This document shows positions 18,121 to 28,349 of a DNA stretch of 40,339 nucleotides, one piece after another. Both the position numbers and the translations under genes were made by a program. How positions within the stretch are numbered: position 1 is the first letter of the stretch; every line of letters starts with the position of its first letter. Source of the stretch: an uncultured Bacteroidales bacterium (GTDB lineage: Bacteria > Bacteroidota > Bacteroidia > Bacteroidales > P3); the NCBI GenBank assembly GCA_900315935.1, contig ONBB01000016.1, positions 1 to 40,339 of the forward strand, written 5' to 3'. The notes under the pieces are model-generated. The model made no database searches. It was not told where the DNA came from and saw only the letters and a list, made by a program, of their open reading frames with translations.

Positions 18121-18160
18121 AAAACGCCCTGCCGGACACCCGTCCGCAGGGCGTTTTCCT
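18121..18160 (+). terminator. pepD terminator
   Basis: AAAACGCCCTGC pairs with GCAGGGCGTTTT, with an extended GGAC/GTCC base of the loop, ending in a T run. The rest of the 357-bp gap to 18457 holds a purine-rich tract (about 18205-18248), a second weak hairpin CAGCCT...AGGCTG followed by T-rich DNA near 18268-18315, and the next promoter. Confidence 0.88.
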
Positions 18161-18401
18161 TTTCCATTCCCCCATCATCCCCCCACCGTTCCCCTTTCAT
18201 GTCAGAAGAGGGGAAAAAGAGGAGAAGAAGAGGAGAAAAAGGGGAGCATTATAAACCCCTGACAATCAGCCTCTAAAAAAAGTAGAAAAATAGGCTGTTT
18301 TGGGGCTTTTTTTCAAGAAATCCACAGCCCTTTCCAAGATGCATCCATTCCATTTCAACTGCATAATACTCTGTAAGTTACACCAAAATAGCCAAATATT
18401 T

Positions 18402-18433
18402 TTTGCCATGTGGCGGAAAAATAGTACCTTTGC
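18402..18433 (+). promoter_or_regulatory. Promoter of the secreted protease operon
   Basis: TTTG (18402-18405), 19 bases, then TACCTTTGC (18425-18433), a full match to the Bacteroidota consensus. It lies 24 bases before ATG 18457 and rules out the longer reading from 18403. Confidence 0.82.
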
Positions 18434-18456
18434 ACCTAATATATATAGCGAATTAT

Positions 18457-20580
18457 ATGAAACGTATACTCCTTATCGCATTGTGCCTTAGCACATTAAT
18501 CTCTGCCAGCGCCCAAAATGCCAAGTGCGGCATCGACACGCGCGCCCTCGTGGCCGAAGAAATTGCCTCCGGCGCCACCTCGGTGCGCATGCTGGCCAAG
18601 ATGGCCCCCGGCTTCGACCGCGGCATCCTGGAGAAAGCCGGCATCCGCATCGGCTCGCAGGCCGGCCAGATCATCACCCTCACCGTGCCGGTCGAGGCCC
18701 TGCCGCTGCTGGACAGCCACAAGGAAGTGCTGCAGTACAGCATCTCGCACCGCATCGCCGGCCCCGAGATGGACCGCGCCCGCTGGGACACACGCTCCGA
18801 CAGCGTCCAGGCCGGCATCGGCACCACCAACGGCCTGGCCTACAACGGCGAGGGGGTATATATCGGCATCACCGACTGGGGATTCGACTACAACCACCCC
18901 AACTATAACAACGCCGGCCGCGTCAACTGGCGCCTCGACATGGCCTGGGACCAGTTCCGCCTGGCCGGCCCCGCCCCTGCAGGCTTCGACTACGGCACCC
19001 TCATCAGCGGCTACTACGACCTCAAAGCCGCCCGGTGCGACACCTCGAACATCTACGGCTACGGCACGCACGGCACCCATGTGGCCGGCATCGCCGCCGG
19101 CAAGGGCAACGACGGCAAGTTCGTGGGGCAGGCCCCCGGCGCCAAACTCCTGTTCTGCACCTTCCGCCTCGGCGAGGCCGAGTGGATGGACGGCGTGGCA
19201 TGGATGCGCCAGGTGGCGCAGGACAGCGCACGGCGCCTGGTGGTCAACAGCAGCTGGGGCATGTACACCTTCAGCACCCTCGACGGCACCTCGCTGCTGA
19301 GCCAGGCCATCGACGCCTGGGCCGACGAAGGCACCATCTTCGTAACCAGCGGCGGCAACAACGGATACAGCACCGTCCCCTTCCATATCAGCCGCAACTT
19401 CGCCACCACCCCCGACACGCTGCGCACCGTGGCCGTCAGGGCCAGCGAGGTCTACTCCATCCGCGAGGCCGGCCAAGCCCTGCTGCTCTGGGGTGAGGAA
19501 GGCCACCACTTCACGGCAGGTTTCAAGGTCTCCGCCAACGGGCAGGTCTACTCCTCGCCCATGTACAGCACCTCGCAGCGCACCGAATTCGTAACCGACA
19601 CGCTCGATGTCAACGGCACCCGCATCGGCTACCGCGTGATGATAGAGCAGGCCAACCCCTTCGACAACCGTCCCCACATACAGTTCGACGTGGACAAGAC
19701 CTCCGGCGAGCTGCAGCTGTACGTTACCGCCACCTCCGGCACCGTCCACGCCTGGAACGTGGCCAACCTCGACAACCATGCCGGCAACCAGGGATGCTCG
19801 TTCGCCTCGCGCGGCCACGCGGGCTTCACCAGTGGCGACAACCTCTATGGTATCGGAGAACCCGCCTGTTCACAGAAGACCCTCAGCATCGCCGCCCACA
19901 GCGCTGACCGCTACAACACCGCCACCGGCCAAATGCTACTGGGCGACCTGGCCTCCTTCAGCAGCTCCGGCCCCACCATCGACGGGCGCCAGAAGCCCGA
20001 AATCTCCGCTCCCGGCGTCGACATCAACTCCTCGATAAGTTCCTGGACTGACGATTACTACGACGCCACCTCCATCCGCCAAATACTGGACCGACGCTAC
20101 ATCTGGGGTTCCATGAGCGGCACCTCCATGTCGAGTCCCTCGGTAACCGGTATCGTAGCCCTGATGCTGCAGGCCAATCCCGACCTCACGGCCGACGAGG
20201 TAAAGCACATCATCATCACCACCGCACGCAACGATGAACAGACCGGTCCCCTCGTGGCCAACGACAGCGCCGACCTGCGCTGGGGATGGGGCAAAATCGA
20301 CGCCCTGGCGGCAGTCAACAAAGCCCTCACCATGGTTGGCATCGACCAGGCCGAACGCTCACGCCTGCCCATACGCCTCTTCCCCAACCCCGCCTCCCGA
20401 CAAGTTACCATCCACTCGGGCTGCGGCCAGCAACAGACCCTCGCCATCTATTCCATCGACGGTCGACTCGTATTGCAGACCCCCATCGCCATCGAGACCA
20501 CCCTGGACCTCGACGGCTGGAAGGCAGGTGTCTACATCGTGCGCATCGGCAGCCGTACCGAAAAACTTATCGTCCGCTAA
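18457..20580 (+). CDS. Secreted subtilisin-like serine protease (S8) with T9SS sorting domain, 707 aa
   Basis: Signal peptide 1-20 (ISASAQ). A propeptide-like region runs to about 105. The S8 catalytic triad is complete: Asp140 (GITDWGFDYN), His205 (GTHGTHVAGI) and Ser557 (GTSMSSPS), with an oxyanion-hole Asn in SGGNNG. About 250 residues between the His and Ser blocks include an inserted beta-rich domain. The last 75 residues (RLFPNPASRQ, ending YIVRIGSRTEKLIVR) are a T9SS type A sorting domain, so the enzyme crosses the outer membrane and is released or surface-attached. Start set by the promoter and signal peptide. It heads a dense run of genes, with six bases to the next. Substrate unknown; peptide foraging is a reasonable guess. 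Confidence 0.95.
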   Translation: MKRILLIALCLSTLISASAQNAKCGIDTRALVAEEIASGATSVRMLAKMAPGFDRGILEKAGIRIGSQAGQIITLTVPVEALPLLDSHKEVLQYSISHRIAGPEMDRARWDTRSDSVQAGIGTTNGLAYNGEGVYIGITDWGFDYNHPNYNNAGRVNWRLDMAWDQFRLAGPAPAGFDYGTLISGYYDLKAARCDTSNIYGYGTHGTHVAGIAAGKGNDGKFVGQAPGAKLLFCTFRLGEAEWMDGVAWMRQVAQDSARRLVVNSSWGMYTFSTLDGTSLLSQAIDAWADEGTIFVTSGGNNGYSTVPFHISRNFATTPDTLRTVAVRASEVYSIREAGQALLLWGEEGHHFTAGFKVSANGQVYSSPMYSTSQRTEFVTDTLDVNGTRIGYRVMIEQANPFDNRPHIQFDVDKTSGELQLYVTATSGTVHAWNVANLDNHAGNQGCSFASRGHAGFTSGDNLYGIGEPACSQKTLSIAAHSADRYNTATGQMLLGDLASFSSSGPTIDGRQKPEISAPGVDINSSISSWTDDYYDATSIRQILDRRYIWGSMSGTSMSSPSVTGIVALMLQANPDLTADEVKHIIITTARNDEQTGPLVANDSADLRWGWGKIDALAAVNKALTMVGIDQAERSRLPIRLFPNPASRQVTIHSGCGQQQTLAIYSIDGRLVLQTPIAIETTLDLDGWKAGVYIVRIGSRTEKLIVR

Positions 20581-20586
20581 CCGCCC

Positions 20587-21573
20587 ATGCTGCGACTGTT
20601 CGGGAACAGCACCATCGCGCAGGTCATCGTCCTGCTGGCGGCCATGGCCCTGATGTGGGCGCGCCCATTGGCGAACGCCCTCCCCATGGCTCCTGCTGCA
20701 GGCTATGCCCCGCTGTACAACCTCATCTACGCCCCCGGACTGCACCCGATAGTGGCCGTCATCACGGCCATGCTGCTCATTCTGATTGGCGGATTCGCCC
20801 TCAACCTGATGCTGGTGCGCACCTCACTGACACCACAGAACAACCTCATGCCCTGCCTCCTCTACTGCCTCTTCATGAGCGCCACCGCCACCACCCTCTC
20901 CCCCATGCTGCTGGCCAACCTCATCACGCTGGTCATCATGCACCTCTTGCTCCTGCGAAGCACACTGCTTTCCATCCCGCATGACAAGATCTTTGGCACC
21001 GCTGCACTCATCTCGATTGCCTCGATGCTATACCTGCCTATGCTCACCCTGCTGATTGCCTACCTGCTGGTGGCCGTCAACTACCGCCTCTACAGCTGGC
21101 GCGACTGGATTGTGCTGCTGCTGGGATTGCTTGCCCCCTACCTCCTGCTGTGGGCCTACCACTTTATTGTTGGCGACCTGCAGGAATGCTTCACCCTTAC
21201 CGCAGAGGGCCTCTCCGACCTCGGTGTCCACACCGGCCGGATGCCACTGCTGTCCATGATTGCCTCCGTGCTGTTGATTGCCGTGCTGACAGTCAGCCTC
21301 TTCAACTTCTGGCACCACCTGGGTGAAAAGACCGTGGCCTGGCAAAAGAACGCCGTTACCGTCGTCATGCCCTTTGTGGCCGGGCTGGCGGTATTGTTCT
21401 ATTCGCACCTCTTCCCGGTCAACCTGCAATTCTTCGCCGCTCCATTTGCCCTTAGCGGCACCCTGCTGTTTGCCGCACCCTCGCGCCATTACGGACGCCA
21501 ACGCCGCCCCTGGCACACTTGGGGTCTCGAAATATTGCTTGTTCTAATGCTTATTGCCGCCATTATATGCTAG
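20587..21573 (+). CDS. DUF6427-like polytopic membrane protein, 328 aa
   Basis: About nine to ten hydrophobic segments and few charged loops. The block NLITLVIMHLLLLR, followed by KIFGTAALISIASMLYLP, a hydrophobic segment and NYRLYSWRDWIVLLLGLLAP, matches the layout of the Bacteroidota DUF6427 family of inner-membrane proteins of unknown function. It begins six bases after the protease and overlaps rnhB by seven bases (ATGCTAG). No catalytic residues can be assigned. Confidence 0.75.
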   Translation: MLRLFGNSTIAQVIVLLAAMALMWARPLANALPMAPAAGYAPLYNLIYAPGLHPIVAVITAMLLILIGGFALNLMLVRTSLTPQNNLMPCLLYCLFMSATATTLSPMLLANLITLVIMHLLLLRSTLLSIPHDKIFGTAALISIASMLYLPMLTLLIAYLLVAVNYRLYSWRDWIVLLLGLLAPYLLLWAYHFIVGDLQECFTLTAEGLSDLGVHTGRMPLLSMIASVLLIAVLTVSLFNFWHHLGEKTVAWQKNAVTVVMPFVAGLAVLFYSHLFPVNLQFFAAPFALSGTLLFAAPSRHYGRQRRPWHTWGLEILLVLMLIAAIIC

Positions 21574-22172
21574 CACCCTATCTCATACACGGCCGCCGCG
21601 AGGCGGGATGCGACGAGGCAGGCCGCGGACCACTGGCCGGTCCCGTGGTGGCAGCCGCCGTGGTACTGCCAGAAGGCTACTCCAATCCCCTCCTCAACGA
21701 CTCCAAGCAACTCACCGCCAAGCAGCGCGACCGGCTGCGCATCGACATTGAACGCGACACGCAATGGGCCGTCTCTGTGGTAGAACCCGAGGAAATCGAC
21801 CGACTCAACATACTCCATGCCTCCACCCACGCCATGTGCCTGGCCGTGCAGGCACTGGCCACCAAGCCCGACTTCCTGCTCATCGACGGCAACCGCTTCT
21901 ACAACGAAACCGACATACCCTACCAGTGCTTCGTCAAGGGCGACGCACTATACATGTCGATTGCCGCCGCCAGCATCCTGGCCAAGACCCATCGCGACGA
22001 ACTCATGGTGCAGCTCGCAGCCCAGCACCCCGAATATGGGTGGGAACGCAACAAGGGATATCCCACAGCCGAACACTACCGCGCCATCGAGCAATACGGC
22101 CCCACCCCGCACCACCGACGCTCCTTCTCCCTCTACCGCCAACACACACTGTTCGAGAACCAACCGTTGTAA
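21567..22172 (+). CDS. rnhB: Ribonuclease HII, 201 aa
   Basis: Removes ribonucleotides and RNA primers from RNA-DNA hybrids. The active-site block GCDEAGRGPLAGPVVAAAV gives the first Asp-Glu pair (about residues 15-16), LLIDGNRF the third acidic residue, and SIAAASILAKTHRDELM the fourth. The C-terminal HRRSFSL matches the family. ATG 21567 is chosen over longer readings from 21519 because those extra codons are the end of the upstream gene in another frame. Length is normal. Confidence 0.95.
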   Translation: MLAPYLIHGRREAGCDEAGRGPLAGPVVAAAVVLPEGYSNPLLNDSKQLTAKQRDRLRIDIERDTQWAVSVVEPEEIDRLNILHASTHAMCLAVQALATKPDFLLIDGNRFYNETDIPYQCFVKGDALYMSIAAASILAKTHRDELMVQLAAQHPEYGWERNKGYPTAEHYRAIEQYGPTPHHRRSFSLYRQHTLFENQPL

Positions 22173-22194
22173 AATAGAAAATTGAAAATTATAT

Positions 22195-22734
22195 ATGCTA
22201 GACATCATCAAAGAAATCCGCCGCAAGAAACTCATTCGCGACCTCAAGCACGTGCAGCGCGACAAGCGCATCGAGAACATCGACGAGGTGAAAACCATCG
22301 GCCTTATCTGCCGGCTGGATAACGAACCCAACTGGAACGTGCTCTATCACTTCGCAAAAGTGATGGAAAACCAAGGGAAAAAGGTCTATATCATAGCCAT
22401 GCAGGAACAGGAAATCAACTTCGTTGTTACCCATCAGGCCACCTACATCTGCCGCACCAAGACCGACATCAACTTCTGGGGGCTGCCCTCATCGGATGCA
22501 CTCAAACCCTTTATCGCCAACCACTACGACCTGCTCATCGACACCATCGGAGAAGAGAACTTCTTCTCCCAGTATATAGCCCTGCGCACCGACGCCAGCC
22601 TCAAAGTGGTCTACGCCACTCCCTCCGAAGATCCCACCGAAATATTCGACCTCATCATCCGTGGCGACGGACGTGTAGAGCTCAAGGGGTTCTTCAACAA
22701 CATCGTGGAATACTTAAGCATGATTAAAAAATAA
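22195..22734 (+). CDS. DUF6913 family protein, 179 aa
   Basis: A cytoplasmic alpha/beta protein that starts with a basic helix (IKEIRRKKLIRDLKHVQRDK), then a Rossmann-like strand (KTIGLICRLDNE), NVLYHFAKVMENQGKKVYII, and a C-terminal DLIIRGDGRVELKGFFNNIV. This order fits the Bacteroidota DUF6913 family, which is commonly located just before dapA, as here (two bases between stop and start). Function unknown. Confidence 0.75.
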   Translation: MLDIIKEIRRKKLIRDLKHVQRDKRIENIDEVKTIGLICRLDNEPNWNVLYHFAKVMENQGKKVYIIAMQEQEINFVVTHQATYICRTKTDINFWGLPSSDALKPFIANHYDLLIDTIGEENFFSQYIALRTDASLKVVYATPSEDPTEIFDLIIRGDGRVELKGFFNNIVEYLSMIKK

Positions 22735-22736
22735 CT

Positions 22737-23633
22737 ATGGCAACCAACAATAAACTCTTTCTCGGAACCGGAGTGGCACTGATTACTCCCTTCCGCAAAC
22801 AACAAGACACCGTCGACTTTACCAAACTCGAACACCTCATCGATGACGTCATCTCCCGTGGGGTGGACTATATCGTAGCCCTGGGCACCACCAGCGAGGC
22901 AGCCACACTGACCGAAGCCGAGCGCTCCGCCGTGCAGGAATTCATCGTCGAAACTGTCGCCGGCCGCTGCCCCATCATGCTCGGCCTGGGTGGGAACAAC
23001 ACCCTTAATGTTACCGACACCATCGCACGCACCAACTTCGACGGCATCAGCGGCATACTCTCCGTAACCCCTTACTACAACAAACCCAACCAGCGCGGCC
23101 TGCTGCAGCACTACCGTTCCGTGGCCGAAGCCTCGCCCGTGCCGGTGATTATCTACAACGTTCCCGGCCGCACCGGGGTCAACCTCACGGCCGACACCAC
23201 ACTCACCCTCGCCCACGAGTGCCCCAACATCATAGGCATCAAAGAGGCGTCGGGCAATATGCAGCAAGTGATGGACATCCTGCGCCAGCGTCCGGACGGC
23301 TTCCGCGTCATCAGCGGCGACGACGCCCTCACCTACCCCATGCTCACCCTCGGCGCCGATGGCGTCATCTCCGTCATCGCCAACGCCCTGCCCGACACCA
23401 TGTCTCAGATGGTGCGACTGGCCCTCAAAGGCGACCACAAAAAGGCCCTGCCGCTCCACTACCGCATGCTGCCACTGATGAACGCCATCTTCGACGAAGG
23501 CAACCCCACCGGGGTAAAAGCCCTGCTCGAACTCCAAGGCGCCATCCACAACGTGCTGCGCCTGCCGCTGGTAAAAGCCACTAAACCCCTTGTCAACAAA
23601 CTCTCCACACTCTACAATGACTATCGAGGATAG
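22737..23633 (+). CDS. dapA: 4-hydroxy-tetrahydrodipicolinate synthase, 298 aa
   Basis: Condenses pyruvate with aspartate semialdehyde, the first committed step to diaminopimelate and lysine. The TIM-barrel motifs are in place: GTTSEAATLTEAER (substrate Thr residues), TPYYNKPNQRGL (catalytic Tyr), YNVPGRTGVNL (Arg for the carboxylate) and IGIKEASGN (Schiff-base Lys). SGDDALTYPMLTLGADGVISV is the usual C-terminal barrel block. Length is normal and the start is tightly placed after the DUF6913 stop. No other lysine gene is nearby. Confidence 0.96.
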   Translation: MATNNKLFLGTGVALITPFRKQQDTVDFTKLEHLIDDVISRGVDYIVALGTTSEAATLTEAERSAVQEFIVETVAGRCPIMLGLGGNNTLNVTDTIARTNFDGISGILSVTPYYNKPNQRGLLQHYRSVAEASPVPVIIYNVPGRTGVNLTADTTLTLAHECPNIIGIKEASGNMQQVMDILRQRPDGFRVISGDDALTYPMLTLGADGVISVIANALPDTMSQMVRLALKGDHKKALPLHYRMLPLMNAIFDEGNPTGVKALLELQGAIHNVLRLPLVKATKPLVNKLSTLYNDYRG

Positions 23634-24306
23634 ACTCCAGAACGTCCGGGCCGAATACCTGCACCGCCTCACCCAAGGACACGGACATTTGCTGCAACAG
23701 GTCGAACAATTCCTTGCCTCACGGCAGGGAAAAATGCTGCGGCCACGAATGCTGCTGACCGCCGCCGCCACACTGGGCGACGACAACCTCGCCTCGCGTC
23801 GCACCCTGCTGCTGGCCACCGCCGTCGAAATGCTCCACAACGCTTCGCTGCTGCACGACGATGTAATCGACCGGGCCGACAGCCGCCGCGGGCTCCCCTC
23901 CGTCAACGCACAGTGGAACAGCCGTGTCGCCATCCTTGTGGGCGACTACCACCTCGCACTCCTCATGCGACTGCTTGACGAAGTCGACGACCCCGCAGCC
24001 GCCCGCCGCATCAACGACACCGTCCTCGCCATGGTCCAAGGAGAACTCCTCCAACAGGAAATCCTCGCAGGACGCACTCTCACCCGCGAAGACTACCTCA
24101 ACATCATCGACAGCAAGACCGCACGCCTCTTCGCCACCGCTGCTGCACTCGGCAACCCTCGCCACGAAGCCTTCGGACTCCACTACGGCCGCCTCTTCCA
24201 GCTGAACGACGACCTTGCCGACGGCGAAACCACACCCTTCACACAAACCCTCATCGAGGAAGAGCAGCGCATTCTAGCCTCGCTGCAAGAAACACTAACC
24301 ATCTGA
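23617..24306 (+). CDS. Short polyprenyl diphosphate synthetase, 229 aa
   Basis: Trans-isoprenyl diphosphate synthase fold that extends allylic diphosphates with IPP. Seen: GKMLRPRM (IPP-binding Lys/Arg, about 39-45), the first Asp-rich motif DDVID at 81-85 (LLHDDVIDRADSRRG), the KTA motif (SKTARLF), and the second Asp-rich motif DDLAD at 198-202. The family usually has 320-330 residues; here the protein ends only 27 residues after the second motif, so the C-terminal helices are missing. No frameshift remnant is seen, since the next gene begins 28 bases on. ATG 23617 overlaps dapA by 17 bases. It may be a natural short form, a partner in a heteromeric enzyme, or a degraded copy. Confidence 0.8.
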   Translation: MTIEDRLQNVRAEYLHRLTQGHGHLLQQVEQFLASRQGKMLRPRMLLTAAATLGDDNLASRRTLLLATAVEMLHNASLLHDDVIDRADSRRGLPSVNAQWNSRVAILVGDYHLALLMRLLDEVDDPAAARRINDTVLAMVQGELLQQEILAGRTLTREDYLNIIDSKTARLFATAAALGNPRHEAFGLHYGRLFQLNDDLADGETTPFTQTLIEEEQRILASLQETLTI

Positions 24307-24333
24307 TACCAAACAAATAAAAATACACACAAC

Positions 24334-24831
24334 ATGAAGAAATCAATCCTCGCCCTCGCAGCCCTCGCCCTTACCCTCGGCCTCGCTGCACAGAACGCAA
24401 AACTGCCCGAAAACATCACACTCAAAGACATCGACGGGCAGACCGTACAAACCTCCGTCATCCAAAACAACGGCAAACCCATCATCCTCTCCTTCTGGGC
24501 CACCTGGTGCAAACCCTGCAACCGCGAACTGGAAGCCATCAAAGAAGTCTACGATGAGTGGCAGGAAGAGACCGGTGTCAAACTCGTCGCCGTATCCATC
24601 GACGACGCACGCTCCGCCGCACGCGTCCGCCCCTGGGTCAACGGCAAAGACTGGCCCTACGAAATATTCCTCGACCAAAACAAAGACCTCGCACGCGCCC
24701 TCAACGTCGGCGCCGACGTGCCCCACACCTTCATCCTCAACGGACAGGGCGAAATCGTCTGGCAGCACAAAGGCTACCAGGACGGCGGCGAAGAGGAACT
24801 CATCGAACAAGTCCGCAAACTTCTCCAATAA
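24334..24831 (+). CDS. TlpA-like periplasmic thioredoxin, 165 aa
   Basis: Signal peptide 1-20 followed by a thioredoxin fold with the active site WCKPC (Cys59, Cys62), a TlpA/ResA-type disulfide reductase. The segment VKLVAVSIDDARSAARVRPWV and the cis-Pro block VPHTFILNGQGEIVWQHKGY complete the fold. The mature protein would work in the periplasm, reducing disulfides or helping cytochrome maturation. It follows the polyprenyl synthetase by 28 bases and ends the run. A small CCGCC/GGCGG hairpin at 24849-24861 is a weak terminator candidate. Confidence 0.9.
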   Translation: MKKSILALAALALTLGLAAQNAKLPENITLKDIDGQTVQTSVIQNNGKPIILSFWATWCKPCNRELEAIKEVYDEWQEETGVKLVAVSIDDARSAARVRPWVNGKDWPYEIFLDQNKDLARALNVGADVPHTFILNGQGEIVWQHKGYQDGGEEELIEQVRKLLQ

Positions 24832-24976
24832 ACAAGCCCACCGCCTCCCCGCCCTTGGCGGAAATAATGGAAAATCACACAAATCAAAAAAAAGGATTTC
24901 CATGATTTAAGGGATTTCGCCAAGCGGGCCACCGCCCCATCCCCGGAACATTAAAAATCGACCTCAATAAAACTTT

Positions 24977-26552
<1,576 letters not shown>

Positions 26553-26573
26553 CGCATCAGCGCATTCAACAAC

Positions 26574-26810
26574 ATGAAAGTCAAAGTCACCAAACCCGAC
26601 GCCAGCCTCTACGACGGTGAGGCCAAGCTGGTGCAGCTCCCAGGCACCGGCGGTCTCTTCGAGGTGCTCAACAACCACGCCCCCATCATCTCCTCCCTCA
26701 AACAAGGCACCCTGCGCATCATCGACAACGAGGGCAAAGAACACACCTTCGACATACGCGGCGGCGTAGCCAAAGGGCAGCAGAACGACCTACTCATCCT
26801 CGTACAGTAA
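26574..26810 (+). CDS. atpC: F-type ATP synthase subunit epsilon, 78 aa
   Basis: The product matches the N-terminal beta-sandwich of the epsilon subunit: KVKVTKPDASLYDGEAKLVQLPG, then GLFEVLNNHAPIISSLKQGTL and a closing IRGGVAKGQQNDLLILV. The C-terminal helical hairpin of longer epsilon subunits is absent, which is usual in this phylum. It links the F1 gamma subunit to the rotor. It is cotranscribed with atpD and followed by a long inverted repeat. Confidence 0.95.
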   Translation: MKVKVTKPDASLYDGEAKLVQLPGTGGLFEVLNNHAPIISSLKQGTLRIIDNEGKEHTFDIRGGVAKGQQNDLLILVQ

Positions 26811-26829
26811 AACACACCCGTCGAACACA

Positions 26830-26874
26830 TTCCCAACAAATGTTAAAAAGTACCATTTTAACATTTGTTGGGAA
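26830..26874. terminator. 19-bp perfect inverted repeat after atpC
   Basis: TTCCCAACAAATGTTAAAA (26830-26848) pairs perfectly with 26856-26874 around a 7-base loop. It is AT-rich but long, and probably ends the atpDC transcript. Its core 12-mer TTAACATTTGTT occurs a third time at 26900-26911. The 390-bp gap 26811-27200 otherwise holds a partial dispersed repeat at 27020-27060 and no gene that I can support. Confidence 0.65.
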
Positions 26875-27019
26875 TTTCCATTGCATTCCAAAGGAATCCT
26901 TAACATTTGTTAAAAAAGCAAAATCCGAAGCTCAACGCCCATCAGAACAACCTGATACACAAATGTTTATAATAGCAAAATCCCCAAAACCGCCATCCAG
27001 CCTAGCTCCAGAGGCATTT

Positions 27020-27060
27020 GGTAGGGGAATGGTAGGGGAATAGTTCGGCCATGGTAGGGT
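27020..27060 (-). repeat. Partial copy of the dispersed 3'-end repeat
   Basis: Contains the GGTAGGGGAATGGTAGGGGAA part of the element (the reverse complement of CCCCTACCATTCCCCTACC) without the AAGCTT half. In this copy the orientation is opposite to the neighbouring genes. Confidence 0.6.
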
Positions 27061-27200
27061 AATAAACCGTAAATGTTAATGGTTGTTAAAGGAGGGGTGT
27101 GTTTAACAGTTATTAACAAACAAGAAAAAATAAGGTTCGCAAGGCAATAATCGGTGGCGAGGTGCGTTATAATATCTGTTATTTTTTAGATAAAAGAAAG

Positions 27201-27800
27201 ATGAAACGACTGATATTCGCCACCAACAACCAACACAAATTGGAGGAGGTGCGTGCGGCACTGGCCGGGCGCGCCGAGGTGATGTCGCTGGCCGAGACGG
27301 GCCTCGAGGGCGAGATACCCGAAACGGCCGACACGCTGGAAGGCAACGCCCGGCAGAAAGCCGAGTGGGTCTGGGAGAGAATTGAATCAGCGAAAGAAAG
27401 ACTTGGGAACGCCATCGACGGAGTCTTCGCCGACGACACGGGACTCGAGGTCGAGGCCCTCGGCGGCGCCCCGGGCGTCTACTCCGCCCGCTATGCCGGC
27501 GAACACTGCTCGTTCGACGACAATATCAACAAGCTGCTCGACGCCCTCGACGGCGTGGAGAACCGGCGCGCACGCTTCCGCACGGTGATTTGCCTGATTG
27601 AGGACTCGGGAGCGAGATTCTTCGAGGGAGCCGTTGGCGGACAGATACTTACAGAACGTTACGGCGAGCAGGGCTTCGGTTACGACCCCATCTTCATGCC
27701 CGACCGCTTCGCCGTGAGTTTCGCCGAGATGCCCCTGGAGGTGAAGAACCGTATCAGCCACCGCGGACTGGCGGTGGAGAAACTCGTGGCAGCGATATGA
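27201..27800 (+). CDS. rdgB: XTP/dITP diphosphatase (HAM1), 199 aa
   Basis: Hydrolyses non-canonical purine nucleotides (XTP, dITP, ITP) to keep them out of DNA and RNA. The start MKRLIFATNNQHKLEEVRAAL is the family's N-terminal signature; GNARQKAEW, VFADDTGLEVEALGGAPGVYSARYAG and the C-terminal GYDPIFMPD...SHRGLAVEKL complete it. The start at 27201 is preferred to an upstream reading at 27162 that adds unrelated codons. It is the first gene of a six-gene run with overlapping starts. Confidence 0.96.
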   Translation: MKRLIFATNNQHKLEEVRAALAGRAEVMSLAETGLEGEIPETADTLEGNARQKAEWVWERIESAKERLGNAIDGVFADDTGLEVEALGGAPGVYSARYAGEHCSFDDNINKLLDALDGVENRRARFRTVICLIEDSGARFFEGAVGGQILTERYGEQGFGYDPIFMPDRFAVSFAEMPLEVKNRISHRGLAVEKLVAAI

Positions 27801-28342
27801 AACGCGTATACCCGTTGACGATACAGAGCGGCATGTCGCAGAGCGACAGCTACATACTGATGCTCGGCGAGGCCGGCACCGGGGTGCAGATACCCATCTT
27901 CATCGGCGGCCACGAGGCCCAGTGCATCCTGCTGGCGCAGGAGGGCGTCGACACACGCCGGCCGCTCACCCACCGCCTGATGTGCAACCTCATGGATGAA
28001 TACGCCCTCACGCTCCAGCAGGTAACCATCGACCGCGTGAGCGAGGGCATCTTCTACGCCACCCTCCACGTGAGCGACGGCTTCAACAGCCGCCAACTGG
28101 ACAGCCGCACCTCCGACGCCATCGTGCTGGCCCTGCTCAAAGGGTGCCCCATCATGGTGGACGAGCAGGTGATAGAGGAAACCGGCGTGAAAAGTTCGGA
28201 GCTCGGAATCCGGAGTTCGGAGCTGGCGGAACCCACCCTCGAGACACTCGAGGCCGAGTTGCGACGCTGCGAGGAGAAGGAAGACTACGAGCGCGCCGCC
28301 GAGATTCAACGGAAAATAGAGGAGATAAAGAGCAAGGAATAA
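27797..28342 (+). CDS. Bifunctional nuclease family protein with UVR motif, 181 aa
   Basis: Residues 1-130 are a bifunctional nuclease (DUF151) domain: YILMLGEAGTGVQIPIFIGGHEAQCI, then SEGIFYATLHV and SRTSDAIVLALLKGCPI. A UvrB/UvrC-like helical motif follows at about 150-181 (LEAELRRCEEKEDYERAAEIQ). Between them is a linker SSELGIRSSEL encoded by a small DNA repeat (28193-28229). The domain pair is common in Bacteroidota. Its in vivo substrate is not established. It is coupled to rdgB by an ATGA overlap. Confidence 0.88.
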   Translation: MKRVYPLTIQSGMSQSDSYILMLGEAGTGVQIPIFIGGHEAQCILLAQEGVDTRRPLTHRLMCNLMDEYALTLQQVTIDRVSEGIFYATLHVSDGFNSRQLDSRTSDAIVLALLKGCPIMVDEQVIEETGVKSSELGIRSSELAEPTLETLEAELRRCEEKEDYERAAEIQRKIEEIKSKE

Positions 28343-28349
28343 AGACTTT

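Noticed and set aside
18403-18456. Longer N-terminus of the secreted protease
   Set aside because: It overlaps the promoter, and the signal peptide starts cleanly at 18457.
26574-26810. Truncated atpC
   Set aside because: At 78 residues it lacks the helical C-terminal domain, but short epsilon subunits are usual in Bacteroidota.
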